Notes: a model not told the origin generated them from the letters alone. A DNA stretch of 64,000 nucleotides from Halobacillus campisalis (GCF_030345335.1 NZ_JAPVRC010000004.1:267711-331710); one strand, 5' to 3'; positions 17,132 to 26,970 are shown, counted from the stretch's first letter. Translations and numbers: made by a program.

Positions 17132-17467
17132 ATGACTGCAGAAAAAATAACACTCACCGTTTATGGAGCTGAAGAAAGATGTGCCAGTTGCGTGAATGCT
17201 CCAGGATCAAAAGAAACATATGAATGGCTTCAGGCTGCCGTTGCCAGGAAATTTCATACAGATGGTCTGAAATATCGCTATGTAGATTTGCATGATACAG
17301 AGCTTGAGGAAGTAGACCGAAAATATATTGATTGGATAATGGAAGACGAGTTGTTCTACCCACTAGTCGTAATCAACGAAAAAATTGCTGGTGAAGGAAA
17401 CCCTCGTTTAAAAGAAGTATATGCTGCATTGGAGGAATATGGTTTAGAATACCAGAAAGACGTATAA
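17132..17467 (+). CDS. yuzD: Thioredoxin-fold protein YuzD (DUF1462)
   Basis: A 111-residue protein with a glutaredoxin/thioredoxin-like start: ITLTVYGAEERCASCVNAPGSKETYEW has the C-x2-C redox motif CASC after the first strand, and FYPLVVINEKIAGEGNPRL has the cis-Pro region. It is cytoplasmic and is the YuzD/DUF1462 family protein of Bacillus. The ATG at 17132 follows the SD CAGGAGGAC; the frame is open back to 16949 but has no better start. Neighbours are YuzB and Fe-S carriers, which suggests thiol or Fe-S chemistry. Confidence 0.85.
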   Translation: MTAEKITLTVYGAEERCASCVNAPGSKETYEWLQAAVARKFHTDGLKYRYVDLHDTELEEVDRKYIDWIMEDELFYPLVVINEKIAGEGNPRLKEVYAALEEYGLEYQKDV

Positions 17468-17554
17468 ACATCCAACTGACAATATAAATAAATTGTGAAA
17501 TATGGTACTATGAGAATGTATCGGGGTTTCATCCAGGATAATGAGGTGAAGCGG

Positions 17555-17791
17555 ATGAATCCAATCATAGAATTTTGCGTTAATAATTTAGTCAGCGGGT
17601 CTGATGAAGCAATGGAAAAATTAGAAAAAGACCCTGATCTGGATGTTGTAGAATACGGCTGTCTCAGCCATTGCGGCATTTGTTCTCAAGGACTTTTTGC
17701 TTTAGTTAATGGAGAACGAGTCATGGCGGACACTGCAGAAGAACTTGTAACTAATATTTATCAACACCTGGAGGAAAACCCGTTATTTTAA
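17555..17791 (+). CDS. yuzB: YuzB family protein (DUF1450)
   Basis: A 78-residue protein with [12 protein letters not shown] at the N terminus and the Cys cluster [20 protein letters not shown] in the centre (C-x3-C-x2-C). This is DUF1450/YuzB, a thioredoxin-like ferredoxin-fold family of unknown role. The start at 17555 follows TGAGGTGAAG; the in-frame upstream ATG at 17495 has no SD. It is 87 bases from yuzD and ends with a strong terminator. Confidence 0.88.
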   Translation: MNPIIEFCVNNLVSGSDEAMEKLEKDPDLDVVEYGCLSHCGICSQGLFALVNGERVMADTAEELVTNIYQHLEENPLF

Positions 17792-17812
17792 TACAGTGTC
17801 GCGCTTATAAAT

Positions 17813-17848
17813 AAAAGCTTCTGCAAATGTGAGCAGAAGCTTTTTTCT
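17813..17848 (+). terminator. Rho-independent terminator after yuzB
   Basis: AAAAGCTTCTGC pairs with GCAGAAGCTTTTTT around an 8-base loop. Confidence 0.9.
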
Positions 17849-17926
17849 GTAAATAGCCATAGTATTCGTTTGATAAAATAAAAATCAGTTAGTATACTGA
17901 AAAATAAGGATAAGAAAGGGGAGTCC

Positions 17927-18292
17927 ATGATGATTCTTAATATCACAGAAGCGGCAAACCATCAGATTCATGAGATGTTGAAAGAGGAAGAATCAAAAGA
18001 TGTGCATTTGCGCTTCGGAGTAAAAGGCGGCGGATGCAGTGGGCTGTCGTACGCTATGGGTTTTGAAGATGAGGTAAACAAGGAACTTGATACTATAGAG
18101 GAATACAATGGGATTTCTGTCGTGATTCGCACGCAGGATATTCCAATTGTTGAAGGAACTAAAATCGACTTCAAACAAAATATGATGGGCGGCGGATTTA
18201 CGATCGACAATCCGAATGCCATTGTATCTTGTGGTTGTGGTTCTTCTTTTAAAACCGCAACAAACGCTGGTACGCCAGATCCAAACTGTTAA
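17927..18292 (+). CDS. yutM: A-type Fe-S carrier (HesB/IscA/YutM family)
   Basis: A 121-residue HesB-like protein. The three cluster-binding Cys are present: GGGCSGLSY near residue 38 and SCGCGSSF near residues 103-105. A-type carriers pass Fe-S clusters from SufBCD to client enzymes. The extension TATNAGTPDPNC after the motif is typical of the Bacillus YutM form. The start can be the ATG at 17927 or at 17930, both within reach of the SD AAAGGGGAG. A single-gene unit with its own terminator. Confidence 0.93.
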   Translation: MMILNITEAANHQIHEMLKEEESKDVHLRFGVKGGGCSGLSYAMGFEDEVNKELDTIEEYNGISVVIRTQDIPIVEGTKIDFKQNMMGGGFTIDNPNAIVSCGCGSSFKTATNAGTPDPNC

Positions 18293-18298
18293 TAATTT

Positions 18299-18350
18299 AA
18301 AAAGCTGTCCCAAAAGTCTAGGAAATAGACTCTTAGGGACAGCTTTTTTT
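18299..18350. terminator. Bidirectional terminator
   Basis: AAAGCTGTCCC pairs with GGGACAGCTTT, with a second inner stem (AGTCTA/TAGACT) and a run of T; it separates convergent yutM and yumC. Confidence 0.88.
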
Positions 18351-19336
18351 TATGAAAACATACTTGTTGAGTGTTTAGGCTGGACTCTTGCATCCGGATC
18401 CATATACGCTTTTGCATTATTGACAGCTGTAGGGCCTTCTCCAAACCCTGAAGCAATTAGTTTTACTTTACCAGGATACGTACATATGTCACCAGCTGCG
18501 TAAATCCCTTTGATGTTCGTTTCCATTTTAGAATTCACAACGATACTGTTTTTTTCGATTTCCAGCTCCCAATTTTTTATGGGACCTAACGATGAGATGA
18601 AACCATAATTCACGATTACTTCATCAACATCAATGGTTTTAATTTCTTCACTTTTTACCTTTTGAAGTACTACTTGTTCAATACGATCGTTTCCAATCAT
18701 TTTTTCGGGTGTGTAAGGTGTCAGTAGGTTTACTTTGGAATTATTCAACTGCTCGACACTATGTTCGTGAGCTCTGAATTTATCACGACGGTGGACAAGA
18801 TTCACCTGTTTAGCGATCGGTTCAAGCATGAGCGCCCAATCGACAGCAGAGTCTCCTCCGCCGCAAATCATTACGTTTTTATCAGCGAATTTATTCATAT
18901 CATCTACATAATAATGAAGGTTTGTATCTTCAAACTTTTCTGTATCATCAATTTTTAATCGTCTTGGCTGAAATGCACCGTTACCTGCTGTGACTATGAT
19001 GGTTCTTGTATAATGGACTTCTTTATTTGTTGTAAGCTTTAAAGTATCGTCTTCTAATCTTTCAATCGTTTCTACCGATTGTTCGAGTGAGATCGTTGGA
19101 TCAAAGGCTAACGCTTGTTCTTTCAAGTTATCTACAAGCTCCTGGGCTCCTACTCTAGGGAATCCTGCAACGTCAAATATATATTTTTCAGGGTAAAGAG
19201 CAGATAGCTGACCACCCAAATGAGGTAAACTTTCAATGATCTTTACACTTGCCTGGCGCATCCCCCCGTAAAAGGCTGTAAATAACCCAGTAGGTCCGCC
19301 GCCAATTACCGTTATATCATAAACTTTATCACTCAT
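18350..19336 (-). CDS. yumC: Ferredoxin/flavodoxin-NADP+ reductase (YumC type)
   Basis: A 328-residue flavoprotein of the thioredoxin-reductase-like FNR class. The FAD motif is [14 protein letters not shown], the NADPH motif is [15 protein letters not shown] near residue 150, and the C-terminal FAD site is [21 protein letters not shown]. It lacks the C-x2-C of thioredoxin reductase, as expected for YumC. It supplies reduced ferredoxin or flavodoxin. The ATG at 19336 follows the SD AGGGGGA; the longer frame to 19363 is rejected. Confidence 0.92.
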   Translation of the reverse strand: MSDKVYDITVIGGGPTGLFTAFYGGMRQASVKIIESLPHLGGQLSALYPEKYIFDVAGFPRVGAQELVDNLKEQALAFDPTISLEQSVETIERLEDDTLKLTTNKEVHYTRTIIVTAGNGAFQPRRLKIDDTEKFEDTNLHYYVDDMNKFADKNVMICGGGDSAVDWALMLEPIAKQVNLVHRRDKFRAHEHSVEQLNNSKVNLLTPYTPEKMIGNDRIEQVVLQKVKSEEIKTIDVDEVIVNYGFISSLGPIKNWELEIEKNSIVVNSKMETNIKGIYAAGDICTYPGKVKLIASGFGEGPTAVNNAKAYMDPDARVQPKHSTSMFS

Positions 19337-19475
19337 AGTAGTTGTCCCCCTGTTCAAAATCAAATTACACTTTTACTATTCTATCATAAATAATAGTATT
19401 GAAGCACCTATGTCCTATTGTAAGCCTTTTCAAGTTGTTATAATTTTTACACTTTTCGGATAAATGATGAAAGGG

Positions 19476-19504
19476 TTGAAAACGCGAGAAAAAAAGTCTA
19501 ATAT
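19476..19504 (+). promoter_or_regulatory. Promoter of the NADH dehydrogenase gene
   Basis: TTGAAA at 19476-19481 and TAATAT at 19499-19504 are separated by 17 bases; they lie about 130 bases before the ndh-like start. Confidence 0.6.
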
Positions 19505-19577
19505 GGTGATAGAAAACATTTACGATTTTGTGACAGAACTATATACGTACTGACAGGTTTTTTTTTATGGGTGGCTG

Positions 19578-19593
19578 TGTGAAACGAGTCACA
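19578..19593. promoter_or_regulatory. Putative Rex- or Fnr-type operator before ndh
   Basis: A perfect TGTGA-N6-TCACA palindrome (TGTGAAACGAGTCACA) stands 43 bases before the NADH dehydrogenase start. It matches the Rex pattern TGTGAAnnnnTTCACA except for one base and also fits the Fnr/Crp pattern. Position is downstream of the proposed promoter, which suits repression. Confidence 0.45.
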
Positions 19594-19636
19594 AGCACCG
19601 AAGAGTATCAAAAATTCAAAGATGGAAGTGATAAGT

Positions 19637-20857
19637 ATGAAAAAACCAAATATTGTTATATTGGGCGCGGGTTACGGCGGAATTATGACAGCTGTCAAAT
19701 TGCAAAAACTTCTTGGACCTAATGATGCAAACGTGTCCTTAGTCAATAAACACAGCTATCATTACCAAACGACCTGGCTTCATGAAAATGCTGCAGGAAC
19801 ATTACATCATGATAAAACGCGTATTCCGATCAAGGAAGTTGTGAATACGAGTCAAATAAACTTTGTACAGGATACAGTTAAAAGCATCCTTCCTGAAGAA
19901 AAGAAAGTCGTGCTCGAAAATGGAGAACTTTCTTACGACTATCTAGTGATTGGGCTTGGATTTGAAGCTGCTACATTCGGTATCCCAGGCTTAAAAGAAC
20001 ATGCTTATACGATTAACAGTATTAATAGTGCACGTTTGATTCGTCAGCACATCGAGTATAACTTTGCTAAATACAACAATGAAGCACAACCGAAAGAAGA
20101 ACGTTTGAACATTGTCGTTGGTGGAGCTGGTTTCACTGGTATTGAATTCGTAGGTGAATTAGCTAATCGCATCCCTGAACTTTGCAAAGAGTATGATATC
20201 CCTCGTGACAAAGTGCGTATTATCAACGTTGAAGCTGCACCTACAGCTCTTCCAGGATTCGATCCTGAATTAGTTGAATATGCGATGAACTCGCTGGAAG
20301 CTAAAGGCGTTGAATTTAAGATTGGCGCAATGATCAAGGAAGTTACAGAAAACAAGCTTGTATTCGAAAAAGACGAGCAGCGTGAAGAGATTGCTACGAA
20401 CACAGTTGTATGGGCTGCAGGCGTACGCGGGAATTCTCTAGTTGAAGAGTCAGGGTTTGAAGCAAACCGCGGCCGTATGCCGGTTGAAGCTGATTTGACA
20501 AGTAAGCAGTATCCTGAAGTATTCATCGTAGGGGACTGTGCATTGATTTTCAACGAAGAGACAGAACGTCCGTACCCACCAACAGCTCAAATTGCTATTC
20601 AAATGGCAGAAAATACTGCGGCTAACCTTAAGAAACTAGTGGATGGTGACAAACACCTTGAACCATTCAAACCTGACCTTAAAGGTACAGTAGCTTCTTT
20701 AGGCCATGACGATGCTATTGGTGTAGTGTTTGATGATAAGAAGTTATTTGGATGGTCAGCTACAGCTATGAAGAAAGTCATTGACAATCGTTACTTGCTA
20801 AAATTAGGCGGACCAAGTCTTCTTCTGAAAAAAGGGAAGTTAAACTTCTTTAAATAA
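19637..20857 (+). CDS. yumB: Type II NADH dehydrogenase (YumB-like)
   Basis: A 406-residue FAD-containing NADH:menaquinone oxidoreductase that feeds electrons into the respiratory chain without pumping protons. The FAD motif is [17 protein letters not shown], the NADH motif is [18 protein letters not shown] near residue 160, and the second FAD site is [11 protein letters not shown]. The [12 protein letters not shown] block and the amphipathic C terminus ([17 protein letters not shown]) that binds the membrane are typical of NDH-II. The ATG at 19637 follows GGAAGTG. A possible Rex/Fnr operator lies upstream. The menaquinone it would use is made by the locus at 40-49 kb. Confidence 0.93.
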   Translation: MKKPNIVILGAGYGGIMTAVKLQKLLGPNDANVSLVNKHSYHYQTTWLHENAAGTLHHDKTRIPIKEVVNTSQINFVQDTVKSILPEEKKVVLENGELSYDYLVIGLGFEAATFGIPGLKEHAYTINSINSARLIRQHIEYNFAKYNNEAQPKEERLNIVVGGAGFTGIEFVGELANRIPELCKEYDIPRDKVRIINVEAAPTALPGFDPELVEYAMNSLEAKGVEFKIGAMIKEVTENKLVFEKDEQREEIATNTVVWAAGVRGNSLVEESGFEANRGRMPVEADLTSKQYPEVFIVGDCALIFNEETERPYPPTAQIAIQMAENTAANLKKLVDGDKHLEPFKPDLKGTVASLGHDDAIGVVFDDKKLFGWSATAMKKVIDNRYLLKLGGPSLLLKKGKLNFFK

Positions 20858-20870
20858 GGGTCACATGTAA

Positions 20871-20900
20871 AGCAAAGGCAATTTTGCCTTTGCTTTTTTA
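20871..20900 (+). terminator. Rho-independent terminator after NDH-II
   Basis: AGCAAAGGCA pairs with TGCCTTTGCT with a 4-base loop and TTTTT tail. Confidence 0.88.
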
Positions 20901-20919
20901 CAAGTAGGGGGATCTTTCT

Positions 20920-21237
20920 TTGAATATTGTACAATTTGCAGTATCTATGGTTTTGTTCTTTGTGCTTTTCTTTGGTATAGGCTTTTTATTGAATATGATT
21001 CTTCGCTCATCCTGGATCATGGCCATCGTTTATCCAATTGTTGTCTTATTAATAGTTGATAACTTCGCAGTGAGCCGTTATTTTACTGATACGGTATATG
21101 CTTTTTCAACTGTTTTTGAAAGGCTTGTAAATTTGAAAGTGGTGGATATTGTCATTCTAACGAGTGGTTTCGTCGGAACCATTGCTGCAGGCTTAGTGAT
21201 CAAATGGCTGAGGAAAAATGGATATCAAATGTTCTGA
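20920..21237 (+). CDS. yuiB: YuiB-like small membrane protein
   Basis: A 105-residue membrane protein with three hydrophobic segments (about residues 5-30, 32-50 and 75-97) and a short basic C terminus (KWLRKNGYQMF). Size and order after NDH-II match YuiB of B. subtilis, of unknown function. It starts with TTG at 20920 with SD AGGGGGAT 8 bases upstream. It is 62 bases after the ndh stop but separated by a terminator, so it may depend on read-through or on a promoter not recognised. Confidence 0.8.
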   Translation: MNIVQFAVSMVLFFVLFFGIGFLLNMILRSSWIMAIVYPIVVLLIVDNFAVSRYFTDTVYAFSTVFERLVNLKVVDIVILTSGFVGTIAAGLVIKWLRKNGYQMF

Positions 21238-21255
21238 TTAATGAACAATTAATGA

Positions 21256-21297
21256 ACCTTAACGAGGGCACTCAGCTCTTTGTTAAGGTTTTTTTAT
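21256..21297 (+). terminator. Rho-independent terminator after yuiB
   Basis: ACCTTAAC pairs with GTTAAGGT, followed by TTTTTTATT; the loop is 18 bases. Confidence 0.8.
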
Positions 21298-21457
21298 TAG
21301 CCTTTTTAAAATATCGGGTGTTGGTGTTTTTATTTAAGTTTCTTTTCTTGAAAGCCTAAATTAAGGCTCTCTTATTATGGTTAAGTCGAGGAATGAGTAG
21401 GGTTTTTGAATAAAAAAGGTCGACGTTGGACATGATGAACATCGTGAGGTGATCATC

Positions 21458-22096
21458 ATGCTTAATATAATCAAGAGATTACTATTCATCCTCCTTTTTA
21501 TTGGGGCTATGTACAGCACGTGGGCGAATATATCGAATCTATCTATAAAAGATGTCGATGATTGGCTGGCTTTAAAACAACAGACATCCGAGAGTGAAGA
21601 TAAACGTAAAATCACAAATCCTTCAAGCCAACCTGCCACATCTTATTCTGCCACAGAAGAAGATGTAGTAGAACTATTGAATCTTTCACAATATCCTACA
21701 CGTACAGTTATGGCTACGGGATATACGGCAGGGTATGAATCAACAGGTAAGAATGAAGACCATCCGGCTTTTGGGATCACGTATTCGGGAGTGGAAGTGA
21801 AAAGAGATTTATATTCTACAATTGCTGCTGATATAGAGATTTTCCCCATCGGAACCGTTTTATTCATACCCGGGTATGGTTATGGGGTGGTAGCTGATAC
21901 AGGGTCAGCGATTAAAGGGGATAAGATAGATCTGTATTATCCGAGCGTCGATGATGTATACAATCACTGGGGCAAAAAAGAAACGCAAGTATATGTGGTC
22001 GAAGAGGGCGATGGCACCTTAGCCGAAGAAGAACTCATTCATTACAATAATAACGAAACATTGGAAGTGTTTCGGGAGCAGATATTAGCTGAATAG
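21458..22096 (+). CDS. yuiC: 3D-domain (Sps-type) protein YuiC
   Basis: A 212-residue exported protein with a membrane anchor at residues 5-23 and a C-terminal 3D domain. The domain carries [14 protein letters not shown] and the three-Asp signature: [18 protein letters not shown]. YuiC belongs to the stationary-phase survival (Sps) muralytic enzymes with an MltA-like fold, which cleave peptidoglycan glycan strands. A Ser/Thr-rich linker (residues 45-65) joins anchor and domain. The ATG at 21458 follows GTGAGGTG. Confidence 0.88.
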   Translation: MLNIIKRLLFILLFIGAMYSTWANISNLSIKDVDDWLALKQQTSESEDKRKITNPSSQPATSYSATEEDVVELLNLSQYPTRTVMATGYTAGYESTGKNEDHPAFGITYSGVEVKRDLYSTIAADIEIFPIGTVLFIPGYGYGVVADTGSAIKGDKIDLYYPSVDDVYNHWGKKETQVYVVEEGDGTLAEEELIHYNNNETLEVFREQILAE

Positions 22097-22139
22097 CATA
22101 AACAAGCCGGTATCCTCGATACCGGCTTGTTTATGCTAT
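22096..22139. terminator. Strong hairpin terminator between yuiC and yuiD
   Basis: AGCATAAACAAGCCGGTAT pairs with ATACCGGCTTGTTTATGCT (19 bp) around CCTCG, so it should act for both convergent genes. Confidence 0.82.
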
Positions 22140-22172
22140 AAGTCTCTGTTACATGATATTTTTGTGAGATTT

Positions 22173-22646
22173 TTATAAAAGCGAATGTAAAAATGCAGTC
22201 AGTAAAATTCCCGTAAGGCCACCAAAGAAAACTTCAATAGGTTTATGACCTAATAATTCTTTTAACTCTTCTCGTTTCTGGAAATCTTCTTTGTTCGCCC
22301 ATTCTCTTGCTTCTCCAACGAAACGTTGAAAGTCGTTAAGCAGGATATTCAGCATGATGGCCTGTTCACCAGTCTGCCGTCTGACTCCAGTTGAGTCGAA
22401 CATCACTATGATTGTGAAAACAGCAGCGATAGCGAATATGGATGAGTTGAAGCCATGCTCTATCCCTACAGCTGTGGACAAAGCGGTGACTGCGGCGGAG
22501 TGACTACTAGGCATTCCCCCTGTACTAAACGCTAGTCCGGGATCCAGATTCCTTGAAGCGATGAATTGAATGGGGATTTTGACCACTTGTGCAAAAAAAA
22601 TCGCTGCAATGGCTGCCCACAAAGGAAAGTTTTGTAGTAACTCCAT
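22173..22646 (-). CDS. yuiD: Divergent PAP2-family membrane protein (DUF212, YuiD)
   Basis: A 157-residue membrane protein of DUF212, a distant relative of PAP2 phosphatases. STGGMPSSHSAAVTALSTAVGIEHG and VMFDSTGVRRQTGEQAIMLN are the family blocks, and GHKPIEVFFGGLTGI ends the domain. The PSSH motif corresponds to PAP2 motif 2. Four hydrophobic segments are visible. Substrate is not known. The SD AAGGATG is near the ATG. Confidence 0.9.
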   Translation of the reverse strand: MELLQNFPLWAAIAAIFFAQVVKIPIQFIASRNLDPGLAFSTGGMPSSHSAAVTALSTAVGIEHGFNSSIFAIAAVFTIIVMFDSTGVRRQTGEQAIMLNILLNDFQRFVGEAREWANKEDFQKREELKELLGHKPIEVFFGGLTGILLTAFLHSLL

Positions 22647-22804
22647 GTCTCGTTTGACATCCTTTCTGACCCTAAAGTAAGTGTCTTTTTTTAAGAGTGT
22701 TTCTTAAGTATCATATCATATTTGAGATCAAATTGTCGTTTAAGAACTTAGCTGCGAAATCATATGCAAAGTCTAGTATACTGACAATTGGAGGTGGAGT
22801 TGCG

Positions 22805-24283
22805 ATGTTTCAATTCAGGAAAGAACTGTTTTACGAAGAAGAAGCGTTAGTGATTGGTTTATTTTCCGGAAAAGTAAGTAAGTCTTTCGAAAGTTTAAAT
22901 GAAGTTATGAACGGATCGGTATCGGAGTATGCCCACGCAGGAGATATATCAAGTGACTATCAGGTAATCTCGAAGCTTTTGACCCACAAGCAAGCACAGC
23001 CGAAAAGGGTTTACTTTGTAGGTTTAGGAGATGAAAACAATCTGACCCGAGATCGATTTCGAAAAGCTTTTGGAGCTTTGTTCAAAAAACTTCAGGGAGA
23101 AGGAATCACTAAAGTTTCTATCGAATTGGATGGACTTGTACCATCTGATTTATCTCCTAAGGAGTGCGCATCATTAATTACAGAGAGTATGGGGATGGCG
23201 ACCTATCAGTTGTCCCATTTCAAAACGAAAGCTAAAAAAGAACTCCCTTATGTAAAGTTTTTGACCTTCGTTACAAAAGAGACAGAAGAAGACCTTTATT
23301 ATTCATCAGCTTTAGGTTACGCATTAAGTAAAGGGGTCAATACTGCCAGGCACCTTGTTCATTCTCCGGCCAACCTGCTTACAGCTGCTGAAATGGCAGA
23401 GTTTGCAAGGGAATTAGCATTGATGCACGATTTTTCTGTAGAAATATTAGAAAAGGATGATATGGAACAAATGGGGATGGGTGCACTTTTAGCGGTCAAT
23501 CAGGGTTCTGAGGAGCCTCCGGCGATGATTGTCCTAAAGTATCAAGGGTTGCCTGAATGGGATGATGTCACGGCATTCGTAGGCAAAGGAATTACTTATG
23601 ATACGGGTGGTTATTCCATCAAACCTAAAACTGGTATGCCTGGTATGAAAGGGGATATGGGAGGGGCAGCGGCTGTTCTTGGAGCAATGGAAACCATTGG
23701 GCGCGTTCAGCCGAAGTGCAATGTCCTGGCGGTTATTCCTTCTACGGACAATATGATCTCGGGGTCTGCATTTAAACCCGATGATGTCATCACTTCTATG
23801 AGCGGGCGCACGATCGAAGTGTTGAATACTGATGCGGAAGGTCGTCTTGCTCTAGCGGATGCCGTCACGTATGCCAAGCATTTAAAAGCTGATAGGATCA
23901 TCGATGTGGCTACTCTGACAGGAGGTGTCGTAACAGCATTAGGTTCATGGATGACAGGAGCCATGACGAATAATAATTCTCTATTTAATAAGGTCAGTGC
24001 TATTGCCGGGCAAATGGGAGAGCCAGTATGGCAGCTGCCATACAATGAGGATTATCGCGCCCAGATTAAAAAGAGTAACATCGCCGATTTAAATAACTCT
24101 CCGACAAGAAAAGCTCATGCGATTATGGGGGGCGCTTTTGTAGGGGAATTTGCTGAAGATACACCGTGGGTTCATTTGGATATAGCAGGAACCTCTATAA
24201 ATGAACAAAGTCATGAATTAGGGCCAAAAGGACCCTCTGGAGTGATGGCACGTACATTAGCTTCATTTGCTATTTATTCATAA
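22805..24283 (+). CDS. pepA: M17 leucyl aminopeptidase
   Basis: A 492-residue cytosolic M17 aminopeptidase that removes N-terminal residues from peptides. The catalytic domain has the metal and active-site blocks FVGKGITYDTGGYSIKP (Lys and Asp), KGDMGGAAAVLGA, and the hallmark NTDAEGRLALADA. The N-terminal macro-like domain spans about residues 1-160. The ATG at 22805 follows the SD TTGGAGGTGGAG; the frame is open to 22697, but that extension has no SD. B. subtilis has the same gene (yuiE) beside yuiD. Confidence 0.94.
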   Translation: MFQFRKELFYEEEALVIGLFSGKVSKSFESLNEVMNGSVSEYAHAGDISSDYQVISKLLTHKQAQPKRVYFVGLGDENNLTRDRFRKAFGALFKKLQGEGITKVSIELDGLVPSDLSPKECASLITESMGMATYQLSHFKTKAKKELPYVKFLTFVTKETEEDLYYSSALGYALSKGVNTARHLVHSPANLLTAAEMAEFARELALMHDFSVEILEKDDMEQMGMGALLAVNQGSEEPPAMIVLKYQGLPEWDDVTAFVGKGITYDTGGYSIKPKTGMPGMKGDMGGAAAVLGAMETIGRVQPKCNVLAVIPSTDNMISGSAFKPDDVITSMSGRTIEVLNTDAEGRLALADAVTYAKHLKADRIIDVATLTGGVVTALGSWMTGAMTNNNSLFNKVSAIAGQMGEPVWQLPYNEDYRAQIKKSNIADLNNSPTRKAHAIMGGAFVGEFAEDTPWVHLDIAGTSINEQSHELGPKGPSGVMARTLASFAIYS

Positions 24284-24310
24284 AAAAAAGGCCTTTACGG
24301 CCTTTTTTTA
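24282..24310. terminator. Bidirectional terminator
   Basis: AAAAAAAGGCC pairs with GGCCTTTTTTT around TTTAC; it overlaps the stops of pepA and deoD. Confidence 0.85.
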
Positions 24311-25018
24311 ATCTTGTATTGCTGCTTCGAGAGCGACTTCGATCATTTCGTTAAATGTGGATTGGCGTTCTTCAGATGAAGTTTCTTCTCCTGTAAGGAT
24401 ATGGTCGCTTACTGTTAGGACGGATAATGCTTCCCTATCATATTTGGCAGCCAATGTATAAAGTGCGGTCGTTTCCATTTCTACAGCTAAAACATTGTAT
24501 TTCGCCAGTAAGTTGAAAACGTCCATCGCATTGTCGCGATAAAAACTGTCACTTGTGAAGACATTACCTACACGAAGCTTTAATCCTTTTTCAATTCCAG
24601 CATCATAAGCCTTTTTTAATAAATCGAAATCAGCTGTAGGCGCATAATCGATTCCTCCGAATACCATACGGTTCATTTGGGAATCTGTAGTTGCCGTTGA
24701 AGCGAGGATAACATCCCGAACTTTCACGTCTTTCTGCAATGCTCCGCACGTACCTACACGGATCAGCTTCTGTACATCATAGCTTTCCATGAGTTCATTG
24801 ATATAAATAGAAATAGAAGGGACTCCCATTCCAGTTCCTTGAACAGAAATTCGTTCTCCCTTATAAGTTCCTGTATAGCCGTACATTCCACGAACTTCAT
24901 TATAGCAAGTTACATCCTCAAGAAAATTCTCTGCAATATATTTTGCACGCAAAGGATCTCCAGGTAATAATATTTTATCAGCAATGTCTCCGGGGTTTGC
25001 ACCAATATGTACACTCAT
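24308..25018 (-). CDS. deoD: Purine nucleoside phosphorylase, DeoD type
   Basis: A 236-residue hexameric PNP (PNP/UDP phosphorylase family) that splits purine nucleosides with phosphate for salvage. Signatures are [32 protein letters not shown], the VEMETTAL near residue 180 and the catalytic Asp in [10 protein letters not shown]. The ATG at 25018 with SD GAGGAGGTC gives the usual length; the track's open frame to 25216 adds 66 unsupported residues. It is divergent from khtT. Confidence 0.95.
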   Translation of the reverse strand: MSVHIGANPGDIADKILLPGDPLRAKYIAENFLEDVTCYNEVRGMYGYTGTYKGERISVQGTGMGVPSISIYINELMESYDVQKLIRVGTCGALQKDVKVRDVILASTATTDSQMNRMVFGGIDYAPTADFDLLKKAYDAGIEKGLKLRVGNVFTSDSFYRDNAMDVFNLLAKYNVLAVEMETTALYTLAAKYDREALSVLTVSDHILTGEETSSEERQSTFNEMIEVALEAAIQD

Positions 25019-25294
25019 CGGCCGGACCTCCTCTAAACTTTTCTTTCGTTCTAAAATTACCACAACCTGCTTAGGAAAACAAATAAACAAGTGGAATGAC
25101 CAATTGAGTACTGGTAGAATAAACTTAATAGTACGAAGAGAGAAATTAAGGAAGCGGCATAGCCGCCTCTTCTTTACGAGGGTAACGGACAGGAACGATT
25201 TACTCCTTGTCCGCATTTTAACTACATGTTTTTACCTCGTTTAAATTATTACTTGATGAAACTGTCTATCAGGTTTAAGAAAGGGATGGTAAGG

Positions 25295-25783
25295 ATGAAC
25301 ATCTCGATATCTCAGCTGCCAGGCATCGGTCAAAAAATTTCATTAAAAACGGCCGAAGACAGCATGCTTGTTTTAATTGTTCACCATACAGGAAAAAGAG
25401 AGCTATATTTTTTTGAGGAAGCAGATAGCGAGGAAGCGGACTTTGCTATGGACCTTACGTCCGATGAGACGAGAGAACTAGGTGCGCAGCTGCTAGGGGC
25501 TACCTATCAGCCAGTAAATGCAGATCAATTGAAAATGTTTAAAAATCAGATTGTGATTGATTGGATTGAGCTTAAAAACAATTCACCGATCGTATTTAAA
25601 ACGATTGAAGAATCAGAAGTCCGTAACAAAACAGGTGTTACGATTATCGGGATTGTAAAAGGCGACGAAACGATAGCCATCCCGGATGCCGATACGAAAT
25701 TACAGCCTGGTGATGTAATTATGTCTATAGGAAAGCAGGATCAAATCGATAGTATGATCGCCTTGTGTAACGGAGGGGACTGA
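25295..25783 (+). CDS. khtT: TrkA-C domain regulatory subunit of a K+/H+ antiporter (KhtT-like)
   Basis: A 162-residue soluble protein with an N-terminal domain (SQLPGIGQKISLKTA) and a C-terminal RCK_C/TrkA-C domain (NKTGVTIIGIVKGDETIAIPDADTKLQPGDVIMSIG). This is the architecture of KhtT, which gates the membrane partner KhtU and binds c-di-AMP in B. subtilis. The ATG at 25295 follows GGATGGTAAGG; the longer frame from 25226 lacks an SD. The downstream gene begins 5 bases after the stop. Confidence 0.9.
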   Translation: MNISISQLPGIGQKISLKTAEDSMLVLIVHHTGKRELYFFEEADSEEADFAMDLTSDETRELGAQLLGATYQPVNADQLKMFKNQIVIDWIELKNNSPIVFKTIEESEVRNKTGVTIIGIVKGDETIAIPDADTKLQPGDVIMSIGKQDQIDSMIALCNGGD

Positions 25784-25788
25784 TTGAA

Positions 25789-26967
25789 TTGCACACAGAT
25801 TTTCCCGAGTTGTTAGGTGCAGGTTTAGTCCTGCTGTTTATTTTTTACTTAGGGTTTCTAAGCATAAAAATAAAGATACCGAACGTGATCTTATATATAT
25901 TGTTAGGCATCATATTAGCTGATGCCTTAACAGATAATGAACTGCTTCATTTTGCAAGTGAGATCGGCATTGTTCTTTTGTTCTTCTTATTAGGCTTGGA
26001 ATTCAATGTAAAACGTTTAGGGGGAATCGCGAAGAAAATATGGCCTTCCGGCTTGCTTGATGTGGCTTTAAGTCTTGGTGTAACGACTGTGATTGCCCTG
26101 CTGTTCAACTTGGATCTGTTTTCCAGCTTTCTCGTAGGAGGGATTGCGTATGCCACCAGTTCCTCAATTACGGCTAAGCTATTGGACGACCGGGGAAGAA
26201 TGGCGAATAGTGAAACTGAATTTATATTGGGGATTTTAATATTTGAAGATTTGGTAGCACCTATCGTTGTAGCGATATTGTTCGGGGTGAGCTCAGGTGA
26301 AAGTTTTACATCTCTCTCTTTTTTCATATTGATTGGTAAAATTATTGGGATGACGCTGATTGCGATTATTCTTGGAAAAACCCTTTTTAAGAATTTCGAA
26401 ACGTTCCTCGATAAGATAATGGATGAAGATTTTAAAACGGCGTTGTTGATTGGTATTGCTTTATCATATGGTGGTCTGGCCCTTTATCTAGGTTTATCTG
26501 AGGTACTTGGGGCCTTTTTAGCCGGTATGATGCTGGCTGAAATCGGTAAAATTGATAAAATCGAACAGACAGTTCTGCCAGTGCGCGACCTTATGCTTCC
26601 TACTTTCTTTATATACTTTGGGACAACCATAGAGCTTGGAGATGGCATCCCGATGGCGGGCCTTCTTGTTTCTGTACTAGTCTGGTCGGTTATAGCTAAA
26701 CTTTTAGTGGGGTTAGTTGGGGGGCCGATTTATGGTCTGTCTAAGAGAGCTTCATTACGAGCTGGTTTATCTTTATGTGCCAGAGGAGAATTCTCAGTAG
26801 TCATTGCAAGTGTCGCATCAGGAGCGTTAAAAGCTTTCAGTGGTCTGTATATTTTAATCGCTGCCTTCGTCGGTATGATTTTGTTTGAACAGGCTCCTAA
26901 GCTTACGACTCGGATTTACGGAAAGCCGGTAAAAAAGAAGAAAAACTTACGTGTTCCAGGGGATTAA
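25789..26967 (+). CDS. khtU: CPA2-family K+/H+ antiporter (KhtU-like)
   Basis: A 392-residue CPA2 antiporter with about 12 membrane segments. LFFLLGLEFNVKRL near residue 70, GGIAYATSSSITAKLLDDRG, ILIFEDLVAPIV near 145 and LCARGEFSVVIAS near 325 are typical family blocks. It exports K+ in exchange for protons and is controlled by KhtT, its operon partner. Start is TTG at 25789 with SD GGAGGGG inside the end of khtT. In a salt-adapted organism such a K+ release route would help with osmotic and alkaline shifts. Confidence 0.92.
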   Translation: MHTDFPELLGAGLVLLFIFYLGFLSIKIKIPNVILYILLGIILADALTDNELLHFASEIGIVLLFFLLGLEFNVKRLGGIAKKIWPSGLLDVALSLGVTTVIALLFNLDLFSSFLVGGIAYATSSSITAKLLDDRGRMANSETEFILGILIFEDLVAPIVVAILFGVSSGESFTSLSFFILIGKIIGMTLIAIILGKTLFKNFETFLDKIMDEDFKTALLIGIALSYGGLALYLGLSEVLGAFLAGMMLAEIGKIDKIEQTVLPVRDLMLPTFFIYFGTTIELGDGIPMAGLLVSVLVWSVIAKLLVGLVGGPIYGLSKRASLRAGLSLCARGEFSVVIASVASGALKAFSGLYILIAAFVGMILFEQAPKLTTRIYGKPVKKKKNLRVPGD

Positions 26968-26970
26968 CGT

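Noticed and set aside
25019..25216. 66-residue extension of DeoD
   Set aside because: It is upstream of a strong SD and the known start [15 protein letters not shown].
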